Assembly (NCBI GenBank): GCA_031268215.1
Contig: JAIRXP010000045.1
Coordinates: forward strand, 1 to 35,608
From: Bifidobacteriaceae bacterium
GTDB taxonomy: Bacteria > Actinomycetota > Actinomycetes > Actinomycetales > WQXJ01
DNA length: 35,608 bases
Direction of reading: 5' to 3'
In this document: piece after piece, positions 1 through 6,498 of the stretch
How the letters are laid out: every line of letters starts with the position of its first letter
Numbering within the stretch: position 1 is the stretch's first letter
Translations under genes and position numbers: made by a program
Notes under the pieces: generated by a model
Databases searched by the model: none
The model's input: the letters and a program-made list of their open reading frames with translations, nothing else
What the model was told of the DNA's origin: nothing

Positions 1-387
1 GCCGCTGAGCCTCATGTGCTGCTCCCGGGTGTCCACCGGGTGTTCTCGCTGGCGGAGCGGTGGCTGTTGGGAACCCATCAGGGCGGGGTCAAACGCGAGC
101 ATCTTCAGGAGTATTTGGATGAGTATTCCTTCCGGTGGAACCGCCGTAACACCCGCCATCGGGGCATGGTGTTCTACCGGCTCCTGCAACACGCCGTCGC
201 TGCCGCCCCGGTCACCTACAAAGACCTCGTGCGGGTCGGGGCGCCGAAGCCCGCCCCGCCCGCGCCGCCCGGCAACCGGGCCGTGCCTGGGACGCTGGAG
301 GCCGCCGACACCGGTCGCAAGCCCTGGAGACAGGCCCACCAGCCCGAGCGTCGACCGGTGCCCGACCGAACCGGTCCGAAAGTTTGA
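1..387 (+). CDS. IS1595-family (ISXO2-like) transposase, C-terminal fragment cut by the window edge
   Basis: The frame is open from base 1, so the 5' part lies outside the window; only about 128 codons are visible. The motif RWLLGTHQG, followed by a Y-L-D-E-Y-x-F-R-x-N-R-R stretch and then VFYRLLQ, is the characteristic end of the ISXO2-like DDE transposase domain, including the last acidic region of that fold. After it comes a Pro/Ala/Arg-rich tail (about residues 85-128) that is not typical of the family and may be read-through into the element's end. This element lies at what is probably a contig edge, as expected for a repeated sequence that breaks assemblies. The left end and inverted repeats cannot be seen, so I cannot say whether the element is intact. 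The family call is from remembered motif patterns. Confidence 0.75.
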   Translation, partial: AAEPHVLLPGVHRVFSLAERWLLGTHQGGVKREHLQEYLDEYSFRWNRRNTRHRGMVFYRLLQHAVAAAPVTYKDLVRVGAPKPAPPAPPGNRAVPGTLEAADTGRKPWRQAHQPERRPVPDRTGPKV

Positions 388-516
388 CGAAACCCGCAGA
401 TCAAGCCAAACAGAGAGCCGCACCGAGAACGCCCAGCCCAACCCCAATCTACGGCACCGACATGAATAACCCATAAGTTAGAAGATGGCCAGAAGATGGC
501 AGCGGAAGGAGCTGCC

Positions 517-922
517 ATGTCTTTCCCTGTAGCCGGAGTCGCCGGAGTCTGTCTGGCGGTGTTGTTCGCCGTCGCCGTAGCGGGAAGCATCGGCCGAACG
601 GTGTCCGTCAGCGCGACAGCGATCCGGTCACGCACCATCCCCGACTTGGCGGAGGAAATCCCTTGGGGAGCGGCAGGTATTGGCTAGCTCGGTGGTGTTA
701 TGGCTTCATTTGCGGCCAGCTGCATAAGCGGCGACGCCCTGGGCATGCCAACCGGATTGGACCGGGTATCTCTTAGTGCTCGCGGTGGGGGGTTGGGGCT
801 TTGGCGTGATACACGCCGCTGCCTCGGCAAGATGGGAGCTGCGCGCAGCTTGGTTCATCGCGCCGATAATTGCCACAAGCGCCCTCGGTGTCGCGGTGGG
901 CTTCTGGGGGAAGGCGTGGTGA
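517..922 (+). pseudogene. Eroded small membrane-protein gene (frameshift plus in-frame stop)
   Basis: An ATG at 517 has a good ribosome-binding site (AAGGAG at 507-512) and opens a 56-codon frame with one hydrophobic helix near the start (VCLAVLFAVAVAG), stopping at 687. The next frame carries a hydrophobic stretch (about 678-724) ending at a TAA (725-727). After that stop the same frame runs to 922 and encodes two convincing membrane helices (YLLVLAVGGWGFGVIHAAA and AAWFIAPIIATSALGVAVGF). Read through one frameshift and one stop, this gives a coherent protein of about 135 residues with four helices. It sits between an insertion sequence and a reductase gene, where gene decay is common. Alternatively 517-687 is an independent 56-residue membrane peptide and the rest is chance. 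I recognise no family. Confidence 0.35.
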
Positions 923-953
923 TAGGAACGTTGCACGAGTCTGCCTTGAACAA

Positions 954-2030
954 TCACGCGCATGCCTTTGTGAGCGGTTCGGCGGCATCCACAGCCGGCG
1001 TGAATTGGGGTAGTGCGGTCATGATGCGTGCCATTTCGGCGTCGTCGGAGATCCCTTGGATGTCGAGCCGGGGAGTGTAAGGGGCCTCCAACGCGGCCAT
1101 CTCCTCGGCGGTCAATTCGAGGTCGAGTGAGGCGACGGCATCGTCAACGTGGTTCGGGTTGTTGGCGCCAACCAAAGCGGCGGCGACTACGGGCCTGGAC
1201 CGTAGCCAGGCCAGCGCCACCTGGCCGCGGGTGACGCCCCGGGCTTCAGCAACATCCCCGACCCGCGCGATTATGGCGCGGTCGGATGCCTCAGAGGTGT
1301 CCTGGTAGAGGATGTCAGCGTAAGGGTCCCGGGCGGAGCGGGCGGTGGTAGTGCCCCACGGGCGGGCCAGCCGGCCTCGCGCCAACGGGCTCCAGACCAC
1401 TGTCCCGACGCCCTGGTCTGCGCAGAGCGGAATCATTTCGCGTTCTTCTTCGCGGGCCAGCAGCGAGTAGTGGTCTTGCATGGAACAAAACCTTGCCCAG
1501 CCATGCTCGGCTTGGAGACGCAACGCCTTGGTGAACTCCCAAGCACGCATTGACGAAGCACCTAGGTAGCGCACTTTACCGGCCCTGACTAAGTCGTTCA
1601 GGACATCCAGGGTTTCCTCCAACGGCGTGTTCTGGTCAAACCGGTGGATCTGGTAGAGATCCACATAGTCGGTCCCGAGCCGGCGTAGGCTGTGCTCAAT
1701 CTCTGTCATGATCGCTTTGCGGGACAGGCCGCCGCCGTTTGGTCCGGGTCGCATTGGGTGGCGGACTTTGGTTGCTATGACAACATTGTCGCGGTTGGTG
1801 AAGTCCCGCAATGCCCGTCCGAGGATCTCTTCGCTGGATCCAAGCGAGTAAATGTTGGCGGTGTCGAAGAAGTTGATTCCGGCTTCGAGGGCGTGGCTGA
1901 TTATCTGGCGACTTTGGGGTTCATCCAGCGACCAGACCGGGTGACCACGGCCTGGCTCACCGAACGTCATTGCCCCAATAGCGATCGCGGAGACTTCCAG
2001 GCCCGTGTGGCCCAACCTGGTGTAACGCAT
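954..2030 (-). CDS. Aldo/keto reductase, NADPH-dependent
   Basis: A 358-residue protein of the aldo/keto reductase superfamily ((beta/alpha)8 barrel), which reduces carbonyl groups with NADPH. The catalytic tetrad is visible: Asp56 and Tyr61 in FFDTANIYS, Lys88 in IATKVRHP and His129 in YQIHR. The family signature near residues 105-130 and the late cofactor-binding region (VALAWLRSRP...ALVGANNP) are also present. Length and domain order fit the YajO/Tas-like oxidoreductase branch. The ATG at 2030 is preceded by GGGAG on the minus strand. It diverges from a TetR gene whose palindromic operators lie between the two, so the reductase is probably the regulated target. The natural substrate is unknown; detoxification of a reactive aldehyde or quinone is a common role for such pairs and is inference. 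Confidence 0.93.
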   Translation of the reverse strand: MRYTRLGHTGLEVSAIAIGAMTFGEPGRGHPVWSLDEPQSRQIISHALEAGINFFDTANIYSLGSSEEILGRALRDFTNRDNVVIATKVRHPMRPGPNGGGLSRKAIMTEIEHSLRRLGTDYVDLYQIHRFDQNTPLEETLDVLNDLVRAGKVRYLGASSMRAWEFTKALRLQAEHGWARFCSMQDHYSLLAREEEREMIPLCADQGVGTVVWSPLARGRLARPWGTTTARSARDPYADILYQDTSEASDRAIIARVGDVAEARGVTRGQVALAWLRSRPVVAAALVGANNPNHVDDAVASLDLELTAEEMAALEAPYTPRLDIQGISDDAEMARIMTALPQFTPAVDAAEPLTKACA

Positions 2031-2057
2031 TAGTGGGCTCCCAACTGTATCCTTGGT

Positions 2058-2085
2058 TTGAAGCGGAGGTCTCTCCGTCTAGAGT
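2058..2085 (+). promoter_or_regulatory. Candidate tetR promoter
   Basis: A -35-like TTGAAG (2058-2063) and a -10-like TAGAGT (2080-2085) are separated by 16 bases. The first palindromic operator (2064-2077) lies exactly in this spacer and the second one just downstream of the predicted start. The hexamers are only partial matches to consensus, so the placement of the operators is the main support. Confidence 0.35.
2064..2077. promoter_or_regulatory. TetR operator 1 (imperfect palindrome)
   Basis: CGGAGGTCTCTCCG has 5-base inverted arms (CGGAG/CTCCG) around a 4-base centre. The same arms occur in the perfect palindrome 32 bases to the right, centre to centre, which is three helical turns. Both lie between the divergent reductase and TetR genes. 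Confidence 0.7.
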
Positions 2086-2095
2086 CTCACCGTAC

Positions 2096-2109
2096 CGGAG
2101 ATATCTCCG
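2096..2109. promoter_or_regulatory. TetR operator 2 (perfect palindrome)
   Basis: CGGAGATATCTCCG is a perfect 14-base palindrome, 25 bases upstream of the TetR start codon. It shares its arms with operator 1. Paired palindromes of this kind in a divergent intergenic region are typical of local TetR-family autoregulation. Confidence 0.75.
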
Positions 2110-2134
2110 TTTAGCAATTGGAGGGGGAAGCCCG

Positions 2135-2761
2135 ATGCCGTCCGTTACCGACCCAGCCCCGCCTCCCAATCCGGCCGGGGCCACGCCGTCCGCCACCGCA
2201 CAGCCCCGTGGACGCCGGCAGGACGCGCTCAAGAACCGGGAGCGCATCCTCCAAACCGCGAGCGAAGCTTTCGCCCGCGACGGCGCGGCGTCTTTGAACC
2301 AGATCGCCAAACTGGCTGGGGTTGGTCCCGGAACCCTCTACCGCCACTTCCCTTCCCGCGAAAACCTCATCCTGGCGGTCTACCAAGACGGGATTAGCCA
2401 ACTGGTCGGCGCTGTGCCTGCGCTGCTGGAAGTCCATCCGCCGCTGGTCGCCTTGCGCGTCTGGTTCCGGCGCCTGGCCGGGTATGTTCGCATCAAACAC
2501 GGCTTAGGGGAGGCGCTGAGTTCGGCCGTGGTTCAGGCCGTTGTGGATGAAACCTACGCGCCGGTGACCGGCGCGGTAGCGTCCTTGCTCGGCGCGGCCG
2601 AGCGCGAGGGAACCATCCGACCCGGAGTGGACCCCGCCGATTTCCTGCTTCTGATGGGCGCACTGTGGCGGGTGCCGGCCGGCGCGGCCGGCGAAGCACA
2701 AGCAGAACGAATCCTGGACCTCGCCATCAACAGCCTGGCCAAAGGCAATCATCTATCCTGA
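2135..2761 (+). CDS. TetR/AcrR-family transcriptional regulator
   Basis: A 208-residue repressor. After a Pro/Ala-rich lead (residues 1-25) comes a basic patch (GRRQDALKNRERIL) and a TetR helix-turn-helix at about residues 45-80: AFARDGAASLNQIAKLAGVGPGTLYRHFPSRENLI, shown here as its key elements SLNQIAKLAGV and GTLYRHFPSRE. The C-terminal ligand-binding part is hydrophobic and variable, as usual. I chose the ATG at 2135 because GGAGGGGG lies just ahead; an upstream ATG at 2033 would place the coding region over the operators and gives a poor leader. It is divergent from the aldo/keto reductase and probably represses both itself and that gene through the two CGGAG palindromes. The inducer is not predictable. 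Confidence 0.92.
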   Translation: MPSVTDPAPPPNPAGATPSATAQPRGRRQDALKNRERILQTASEAFARDGAASLNQIAKLAGVGPGTLYRHFPSRENLILAVYQDGISQLVGAVPALLEVHPPLVALRVWFRRLAGYVRIKHGLGEALSSAVVQAVVDETYAPVTGAVASLLGAAEREGTIRPGVDPADFLLLMGALWRVPAGAAGEAQAERILDLAINSLAKGNHLS

Positions 2762-2810
2762 GGTGCAGCGCCTCCGTTGCGGTTTCCCGACATGGCCAAC
2801 CTCCAGCGGA

Positions 2811-3092
2811 TCAATTGTCCGCAGGCGGTTCGGGCTTTGTGCTGTCAGCGTCTGTGCGCATGGCCAACCCAGCCCACACCCCCACAGCTACCCCAATCAC
2901 CGCCAAGACTGCTTGAGGAGCCGTAGCGTGGTCAAATATGTGGGCTGGCAGCGTCATAGCCAGGCAAACAAAGATGCCGAAGTTCAACAAATTGTCGCGG
3001 CTCCGGTCCGCCCTCCAACGGTGCCAAGTGTTCACCGCGCCGAAGCTAACCGCTTCGCAAGCTATCAACATGAAGGCCACCTGGAACGTCAT
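2811..3092 (-). CDS. Small three-helix membrane protein B3 (third tandem copy)
   Basis: A 93-residue protein of the 'B' family of this cluster: helix near residues 3-21, a basic loop with the motif RWRADRSRDNL, a second helix (about 34-53) and a third following the family motif ATAPQAVLAV(I/V)GV, then GVWAGLA. It starts with MTF like B1 and B2 and overlaps A3 by 4 bases (ATGA), so it is translationally coupled. Unlike B1 and B2 it lacks the acidic tail and ends in a short TDADST...PPADN segment. I do not recognise a named family. A longer reading from 3266 would overlap all of A3 and is not credible. It is the last gene of the cluster and converges on TetR. Confidence 0.72.
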   Translation of the reverse strand: MTFQVAFMLIACEAVSFGAVNTWHRWRADRSRDNLLNFGIFVCLAMTLPAHIFDHATAPQAVLAVIGVAVGVWAGLAMRTDADSTKPEPPADN

Positions 3093-3370
3093 CGGCTGTC
3101 CGTTTGCCCGGTGGACGCCTCGGGTCGCGCCCATCCCCAGCCCAGAGCGATGCCCGCTGCCAGCGCGGCGGCGCATGCCAGAGCATGCTGCCAGACGCCC
3201 ACACTCACGACAGCCACGATAATGACCCCCCACGGCCACAGGCTCGCCACGAGCCTTGCCAGCCACCCCTGCTCAGGGACACCCCGCGCCAACGCGAACA
3301 AACTTCGCGTAACATCTGCGGCAAGGAGAACCCCGCACATAAACAACAACACTTCCCTCACTATTTCCAT
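3089..3370 (-). CDS. Small three-helix membrane protein A3 (third tandem copy)
   Basis: A 93-residue member of the 'A' family. The shared pattern is E-V-L-L-F at the start, L-A-R-G-V-x-E-x-G-W between helices 1 and 2, W-x-W-G-V-I at the start of helix 2, then S-x-G-V-W-x-H and an Ala/Gly-rich third helix ending A-L-G-W. Predicted helices lie at about 6-24, 37-59 and 62-82. The start ATG follows TGA-C, the stop codon of a 26-codon remnant of the large secreted protein, copying the junction seen between the 445-residue protein and A1. It overlaps B3 by 4 bases. The function is unknown; its fixed pairing with B suggests a heteromeric membrane complex. Confidence 0.75.
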   Translation of the reverse strand: MEIVREVLLFMCGVLLAADVTRSLFALARGVPEQGWLARLVASLWPWGVIIVAVVSVGVWQHALACAAALAAGIALGWGWARPEASTGQTDSR

Positions 3371-3371
3371 G

Positions 3372-3449
3372 TCAAATGATCGCCTCCACGGCCATGTGGC
3401 ATCTGCCGAGCCTCAGCCGCTCCGCCACCGAGTTCGCCAGACTAACCAA
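3372..3449 (-). pseudogene. C-terminal remnant of the large secreted protein (spacer 2)
   Basis: This stretch between B2 and A3 reads in frame into a TGA one base before the A3 start. Its last 20 codons align without gaps to the last 20 residues of the 445-residue protein encoded at 4805-6142, with 11 identities (pattern S-V-A-E-x-L-x-L-G-x-C...V-x-A followed by a final I or V). The frame is open further, into the 3' end of B2, but has no start of its own. It is best explained as the 3' end of a duplicated large gene whose upstream part was lost. Confidence 0.7.
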
Positions 3450-3462
3450 CAAATCCACTGTG

Positions 3463-3807
3463 TCAGTTGCCTTCCTCCTCATGGTCGATAGCGTCGCCGC
3501 TTTCGTCGCCGCTGACCTCACTGGCTCCGCCATCGGCCGCGGTCGGTCCGGGCTCCGTACCAGTGCCTGTGCCTATACCCAACCCGCTCCACACCCCCAT
3601 GGTGACGCCGACCACCGCCAAGACCGCCTGAGGCGCCGTCGCATAGTCCACGACCTGGCCTGCCACAAGGACACCACCGCAAACAAAGAAGACCACATTT
3701 ACCAGACTGTCCCGATCACGTTTCGCCCTCCAACGCTGCCAATAGCGCACGATGGCGGATGTGACTAGAAAGCAAGCTACCAATTGAAAGGCCATCAAGA
3801 ACGTCAT
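3463..3807 (-). CDS. Small three-helix membrane protein B2 with acidic tail
   Basis: A 114-residue 'B' family protein. Helices are predicted at about 3-21, 34-53 and 58-78, with a basic loop (QRWRAKRDRDSL) after the first and the family motif ATAPQAVLAVVGV before GVW in the third. The last 30 residues form a soluble acidic tail ending DAIDHEEEGN. That tail is identical to the one in B1, including the DNA, although the membrane parts of B1 and B2 differ a good deal, which points to recent gene conversion. Its start codon shares one base with the A2 stop (TGATG), so translation is coupled. No named family is recognised. Confidence 0.75.
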   Translation of the reverse strand: MTFLMAFQLVACFLVTSAIVRYWQRWRAKRDRDSLVNVVFFVCGGVLVAGQVVDYATAPQAVLAVVGVTMGVWSGLGIGTGTGTEPGPTAADGGASEVSGDESGDAIDHEEEGN

Positions 3808-4085
3808 CAGGCCTTCCGTTCAACTGACGGATGCGCCCAGCCCACCGACCACCAACCCCACGCCACACCCGCCGCCAACGCGGCGAGGCCTATCAGAACA
3901 TGCAGCCACACACCCGCGCTCACGATAGCCGAGACAATGACGCCCCAAGCCCACATTCCCGCCACCAGGGTGGCTGCCCACCCCTCCTCACGGACGCCCC
4001 GCGCCAAGCGAAACAGGGTTTGCGTAGCGGCCGCAGCCAAGAGGAGCCCCGCGGCGAACAGCAGGACCTCCATTGCTGTCTCCAT
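3807..4085 (-). CDS. Small three-helix membrane protein A2 (second tandem copy)
   Basis: A 92-residue 'A' family protein starting METAMEVLLF, the same as A1. Helices are predicted at about 6-24, 37-59 and 62-82, with the LARGVREEGW connector, WAWGVI entering helix 2 and SAGVWLH ending it. The short C-terminus is polar and basic (HPSVERKA). The start codon follows TGA-C of a remnant of the large protein, as for A1 and A3, and the stop codon overlaps the B2 start by one base. Gene order and coupling match the other two copies. The function is unknown. Confidence 0.77.
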   Translation of the reverse strand: METAMEVLLFAAGLLLAAAATQTLFRLARGVREEGWAATLVAGMWAWGVIVSAIVSAGVWLHVLIGLAALAAGVAWGWWSVGWAHPSVERKA

Positions 4086-4086
4086 G

Positions 4087-4164
4087 TCAAACGGTCGCCT
4101 CCACGGCCATGTGGCATCTGCCGAGCCTCAGCCGCTCCGCCACCGAATTCCCCAGACTCACGAG
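4087..4164 (-). pseudogene. C-terminal remnant of the large secreted protein (spacer 1)
   Basis: As in the other spacer, the bases between B1 and A2 read in frame to a TGA one base before the A2 start. The final 20 codons align without gaps to the end of the 445-residue protein with 11 of 20 identical residues (S-V-A-E, L, L-G, C, V, A and a final V). A TAG interrupts the frame just upstream of 4164. The two spacers are nearly identical to each other over about 50 bases. Confidence 0.7.
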
Positions 4165-4177
4165 CTATTCCGCCGCA

Positions 4178-4525
4178 TCAGTTGCCTTCCTCCTCATGGT
4201 CGATAGCGTCGCCGCTTTCGTCGCCGCTGACCTCACTGGCTCCGCCATCGGCCGCGGTCGGTCCGGGCTCCGTGCTGTCAGCGTCTGTGCCCGTGGCCAG
4301 ACTCGTCCACACGCCCACAGCCGCCGAGACAACCGCCAGAACCGCCTGCGGGGCCGTCGCGCGTTCCGCGACCTGAAATGCAATCACTGCGCTCGCGCAA
4401 GTGAACATAGCCGCAGTTAACAAACTGTCGCGACTCCGGCTACGCCGCCACCGGCGCCAGGACCTCGCCACACAGAAGCTAACCCCCTCACAACCGACTA
4501 GCAATAAAGCAATCAAGAACGTCAT
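4178..4525 (-). CDS. Small three-helix membrane protein B1 with acidic tail
   Basis: A 115-residue 'B' family protein with the start MTFL, a first helix, the basic loop RWRRSRSRDSL, a second helix, and a third helix introduced by ATAPQAVLAVVSAAVGVW. The tail is polar and acidic and matches that of B2 exactly over its last ~30 residues, while the preceding TDADST segment is shared with B3. It is therefore a mosaic of the other copies. It overlaps A1 by 4 bases (ATGA). The protein has no signal peptide beyond its first helix and no recognised catalytic motif. Confidence 0.77.
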   Translation of the reverse strand: MTFLIALLLVGCEGVSFCVARSWRRWRRSRSRDSLLTAAMFTCASAVIAFQVAERATAPQAVLAVVSAAVGVWTSLATGTDADSTEPGPTAADGGASEVSGDESGDAIDHEEEGN

Positions 4526-4803
4526 CGGGCCGTCCGTTCAGCTGGTAGGCGCCTCAACCCCGCCCACCACCAACCCAAGGCAACACCAGCGGCCAGGGCC
4601 CCACCACCGACCAAAGCATGGGGCCAGACGCCCGCACTCAACACAGCTACGACCATGATGCCCCAGGGCCACGTGCATGCCACGAGAGCCGCCAACCACC
4701 CCGGTTCACGAATGCCGCGCACCAACCCGAGCAGAACTTGCGTAACGCCTGCGGCAAAGAGAATCCCGCCGCCAAACAGCAGCACCTCCATTGCTGTCTC
4801 CAT
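4522..4803 (-). CDS. Small three-helix membrane protein A1 (first tandem copy)
   Basis: A 93-residue 'A' family protein. I chose the ATG at 4803, which gives METAMEVLLF exactly as in A2, over an upstream in-frame start at 4842 inside the large gene. The ATG lies one base after the stop codon of the 445-residue protein (TGA-C-ATG), so it is very likely translated from the same mRNA by coupling. Three helices, the LVRGIREPGW connector, WPWGI and SAGVWPH motifs match A2 and A3. Because this is the copy next to the intact large gene, it is the natural candidate partner of that protein. Confidence 0.78.
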   Translation of the reverse strand: METAMEVLLFGGGILFAAGVTQVLLGLVRGIREPGWLAALVACTWPWGIMVVAVLSAGVWPHALVGGGALAAGVALGWWWAGLRRLPAERTAR

Positions 4804-4804
4804 G

Positions 4805-6142
4805 TCAAACGATTGCCCGCACCACAGCGAAGCAATTCCCAAGCCCCAACAATTCCGCCACCGAACCCGTGAGAGCTCCCCCCAATTCGAACGCGGCTTC
4901 CCAAGCAGGACTGGTCTTAGAGTATGCCTTCATGGCTTTCCAACCGCTCTTGGCCAACTTCTTGAGTAGGGCCACCATAGCGTTACCAAACTTGGCGAAG
5001 TCACTGCCAAACTTGGCGAACGTGCCGCCGCCGTTACCGTATTTCATCAACCGACTCCACGCCTTGGCGACCTTCGAAGTCTTCTTGAGGCCCTTGATGT
5101 ACTTGATGAGCTTTACGGCGCCGGTCACGACCTTCGCGCCGGCCAACGCGAAGAGCCCGATCTCGGTGGCGCATGCCACTATGTGGCCCGCCCACCAGGT
5201 CACGCTCGGATCAGCCGTGACCGGGAAAGCCGTCCTCGAATCGGTCTCCACAACCTGAACGATTCCTTCAGCGGTCACCTCGTAACGGGTTTCAAGCGCT
5301 TCACCGTTGGCGTCGACCGCCCACGGCGCCTCAATGGCTGCCACCTGCTGTACTTGGGACACCAGCTCAGTCTTGACCGGCGCTATAGCGTCCAGCGCCG
5401 CCCACTGCGCCCCCGTGAGGCGCGGCTCACCGTCGGTGAGCAGGCTCGTACCCAGAACGCCCCGGATCTCCGCGTCTAAGCGAGCGTCTTCTCCTGCCAC
5501 GGGCTTTTCGACGCCGATTTCAGCGAAGACTGCAAGAGAACCATCAGACTGCTGCCGCAGTTCTGCCCCGGCCGGCAGATCAACCGGGAACTCGATCTCG
5601 GTCGGAGCGCTTTCATCCCCCAGGATGGCGACCAACTGAACTCCCTCGGTGGTGGCGCGGGTGACCAGGTCAGTGCTCGGAGCCACATCGCTGTAGACCA
5701 CCGCGCCGTTGACGAGTTCCGCCTCGGAAGCGCCTTCAGGTGCGCTCACGGTGACCGGCGGCAAACCCTCCGCCTCTAGAACGACGGCACCGTCAAGCTG
5801 GACATTGACCTCACCCTCCTCGGCGTCCGATGCGAACCCACCGGGTGACAACCCAAGTCCCACTCCGTCCTCCGTGCTGGCGGCTTCGGCCAGGGCCGCC
5901 GCCGCGACCACATCCCCACTGGAGTATTCAGCGGCCGCTTCAGCGACAGCCGCCTGTTCTTCGGCCGTGTACCCTCCGCTGTGCTCATCTGCTGCTGTAG
6001 AAGTCTGATCTAGGCCTCCCTCAGAGCGGGCGTCCGCGGCAGCATTTAGATGCACCCCGGCGGCCAGGACTGCCACGGCGGTGGCCACCGCGACATGCAT
6101 AATCCAGCCATGCCTTCTGACTGTTGATCGGGATTCATTCAC
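4805..6142 (-). CDS. Secreted protein with FPVTADPS motif and lysine-rich C-terminus
   Basis: A 445-residue protein. A signal peptide or anchor lies at residues 14-37 (HVAVATAVAVLAAG, possible cleavage after AADA). The Ala/Glu-rich segment 40-110 is low in complexity. Residues 110-300 look like a beta-rich region with VVYSDVAPSTDLV and PWAVDANG, and 306-313 is FPVTADPS. This combination recurs in secreted actinobacterial proteins of unknown function, as I remember them. Beyond it, residues 316-420 are hydrophobic then strongly cationic (LIKYIKGLKK, two copies of FAKFG, LLKKLAK), with one Cys at 324 and one at 437. Start is GTG at 6142 with GGGAGGA seven bases ahead. The three A-B pairs follow directly. 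A membrane-active toxin or surface protein is possible; function is not established. Confidence 0.85.
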   Translation of the reverse strand: MNESRSTVRRHGWIMHVAVATAVAVLAAGVHLNAAADARSEGGLDQTSTAADEHSGGYTAEEQAAVAEAAAEYSSGDVVAAAALAEAASTEDGVGLGLSPGGFASDAEEGEVNVQLDGAVVLEAEGLPPVTVSAPEGASEAELVNGAVVYSDVAPSTDLVTRATTEGVQLVAILGDESAPTEIEFPVDLPAGAELRQQSDGSLAVFAEIGVEKPVAGEDARLDAEIRGVLGTSLLTDGEPRLTGAQWAALDAIAPVKTELVSQVQQVAAIEAPWAVDANGEALETRYEVTAEGIVQVVETDSRTAFPVTADPSVTWWAGHIVACATEIGLFALAGAKVVTGAVKLIKYIKGLKKTSKVAKAWSRLMKYGNGGGTFAKFGSDFAKFGNAMVALLKKLAKSGWKAMKAYSKTSPAWEAAFELGGALTGSVAELLGLGNCFAVVRAIV

Positions 6143-6498
6143 AGCGAATCCTCCCGCTTGAGTACCTTGAGGCTGGGGGTCTTGAGCATCGAATCACTCC
6201 ACTTCTTCAGAGTTGGGCCGCGCTTGCGCTAAGGGCGACTTTGGACTGCAAGCATTCGAGAGGAGCCGGGCTTGTTAGCCTGAGGCCCTCCTGTAATTGG
6301 TCCCTGTTGGGGCCACTGATCGTTCAACGTAGCGGGGCCAGCGCGCTTCGGTCAATCGCATTTGGTGCGTGGCGGCGAATCGTTATCAAAGTGTGACCTT
6401 GGTCCCGGTGCGGGTGACCCCGGCCCCAACGGCCTCGACCGTGGCGTGCGGGACAGGTGCGGTGTCGAGAGGGAGCGGTGTTACTTGCCCAATCAGGA
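6143..6498. other. 356-base gap between the lipoprotein and large secreted protein genes
   Basis: Apart from the ribosome-binding site at 6149-6155 I find no gene here. A weak hairpin (TGGTCCC/GGGGCCA around 6298-6315) has one wobble or mismatch depending on strand and no U-tract. The gap is long enough to hold a separate promoter for the large gene and the A-B array. Confidence 0.4.

Larger units (their letters stand above)
2811..4803 (-). repeat. Three tandem copies of a ~715-base two-gene (A-B) unit
   Basis: The minus strand carries A1-B1 (4803-4178), A2-B2 (4085-3463) and A3-B3 (3370-2811). The offset between copies 1 and 2 is 715 bases measured at both the A-side spacer and the B stop codon, and A1 to A2 starts differ by 718. 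Copies 1 and 2 share a near-identical block of about 88 bases at the 3' end of B (4185-4272 versus 3470-3557) and about 50 bases in the spacer (4095-4145 versus 3380-3430), while the rest has diverged strongly. This means an old duplication with recent sequence exchange. Confidence 0.9.

Noticed and set aside
2811..3266. 151-residue version of B3 from an upstream start
   Set aside because: The extra 58 residues overlap most of A3, have no ribosome-binding site and are absent in B1 and B2, which start at the MTF position.
2763..3491. Plus-strand 242-codon ORF across the A-B array
   Set aside because: It lies opposite A3 and B3. The minus-strand frames have hydrophobic helices, paralogues and coupled starts; the plus-strand product is His/Pro/Arg-rich without a fold. 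It is a shadow.
3371..4177. Repeated spacers as a CRISPR-like or noncoding RNA repeat
   Set aside because: There are only two copies, separated by genes, and they align to the coding end of the large protein. They are duplicated gene ends.
6298..6315. Hairpin in the gap before the large secreted protein gene as terminator or attenuator
   Set aside because: The stem is only 7 bases with a mismatch on the transcribed strand, and has no U-run. Too weak to call.
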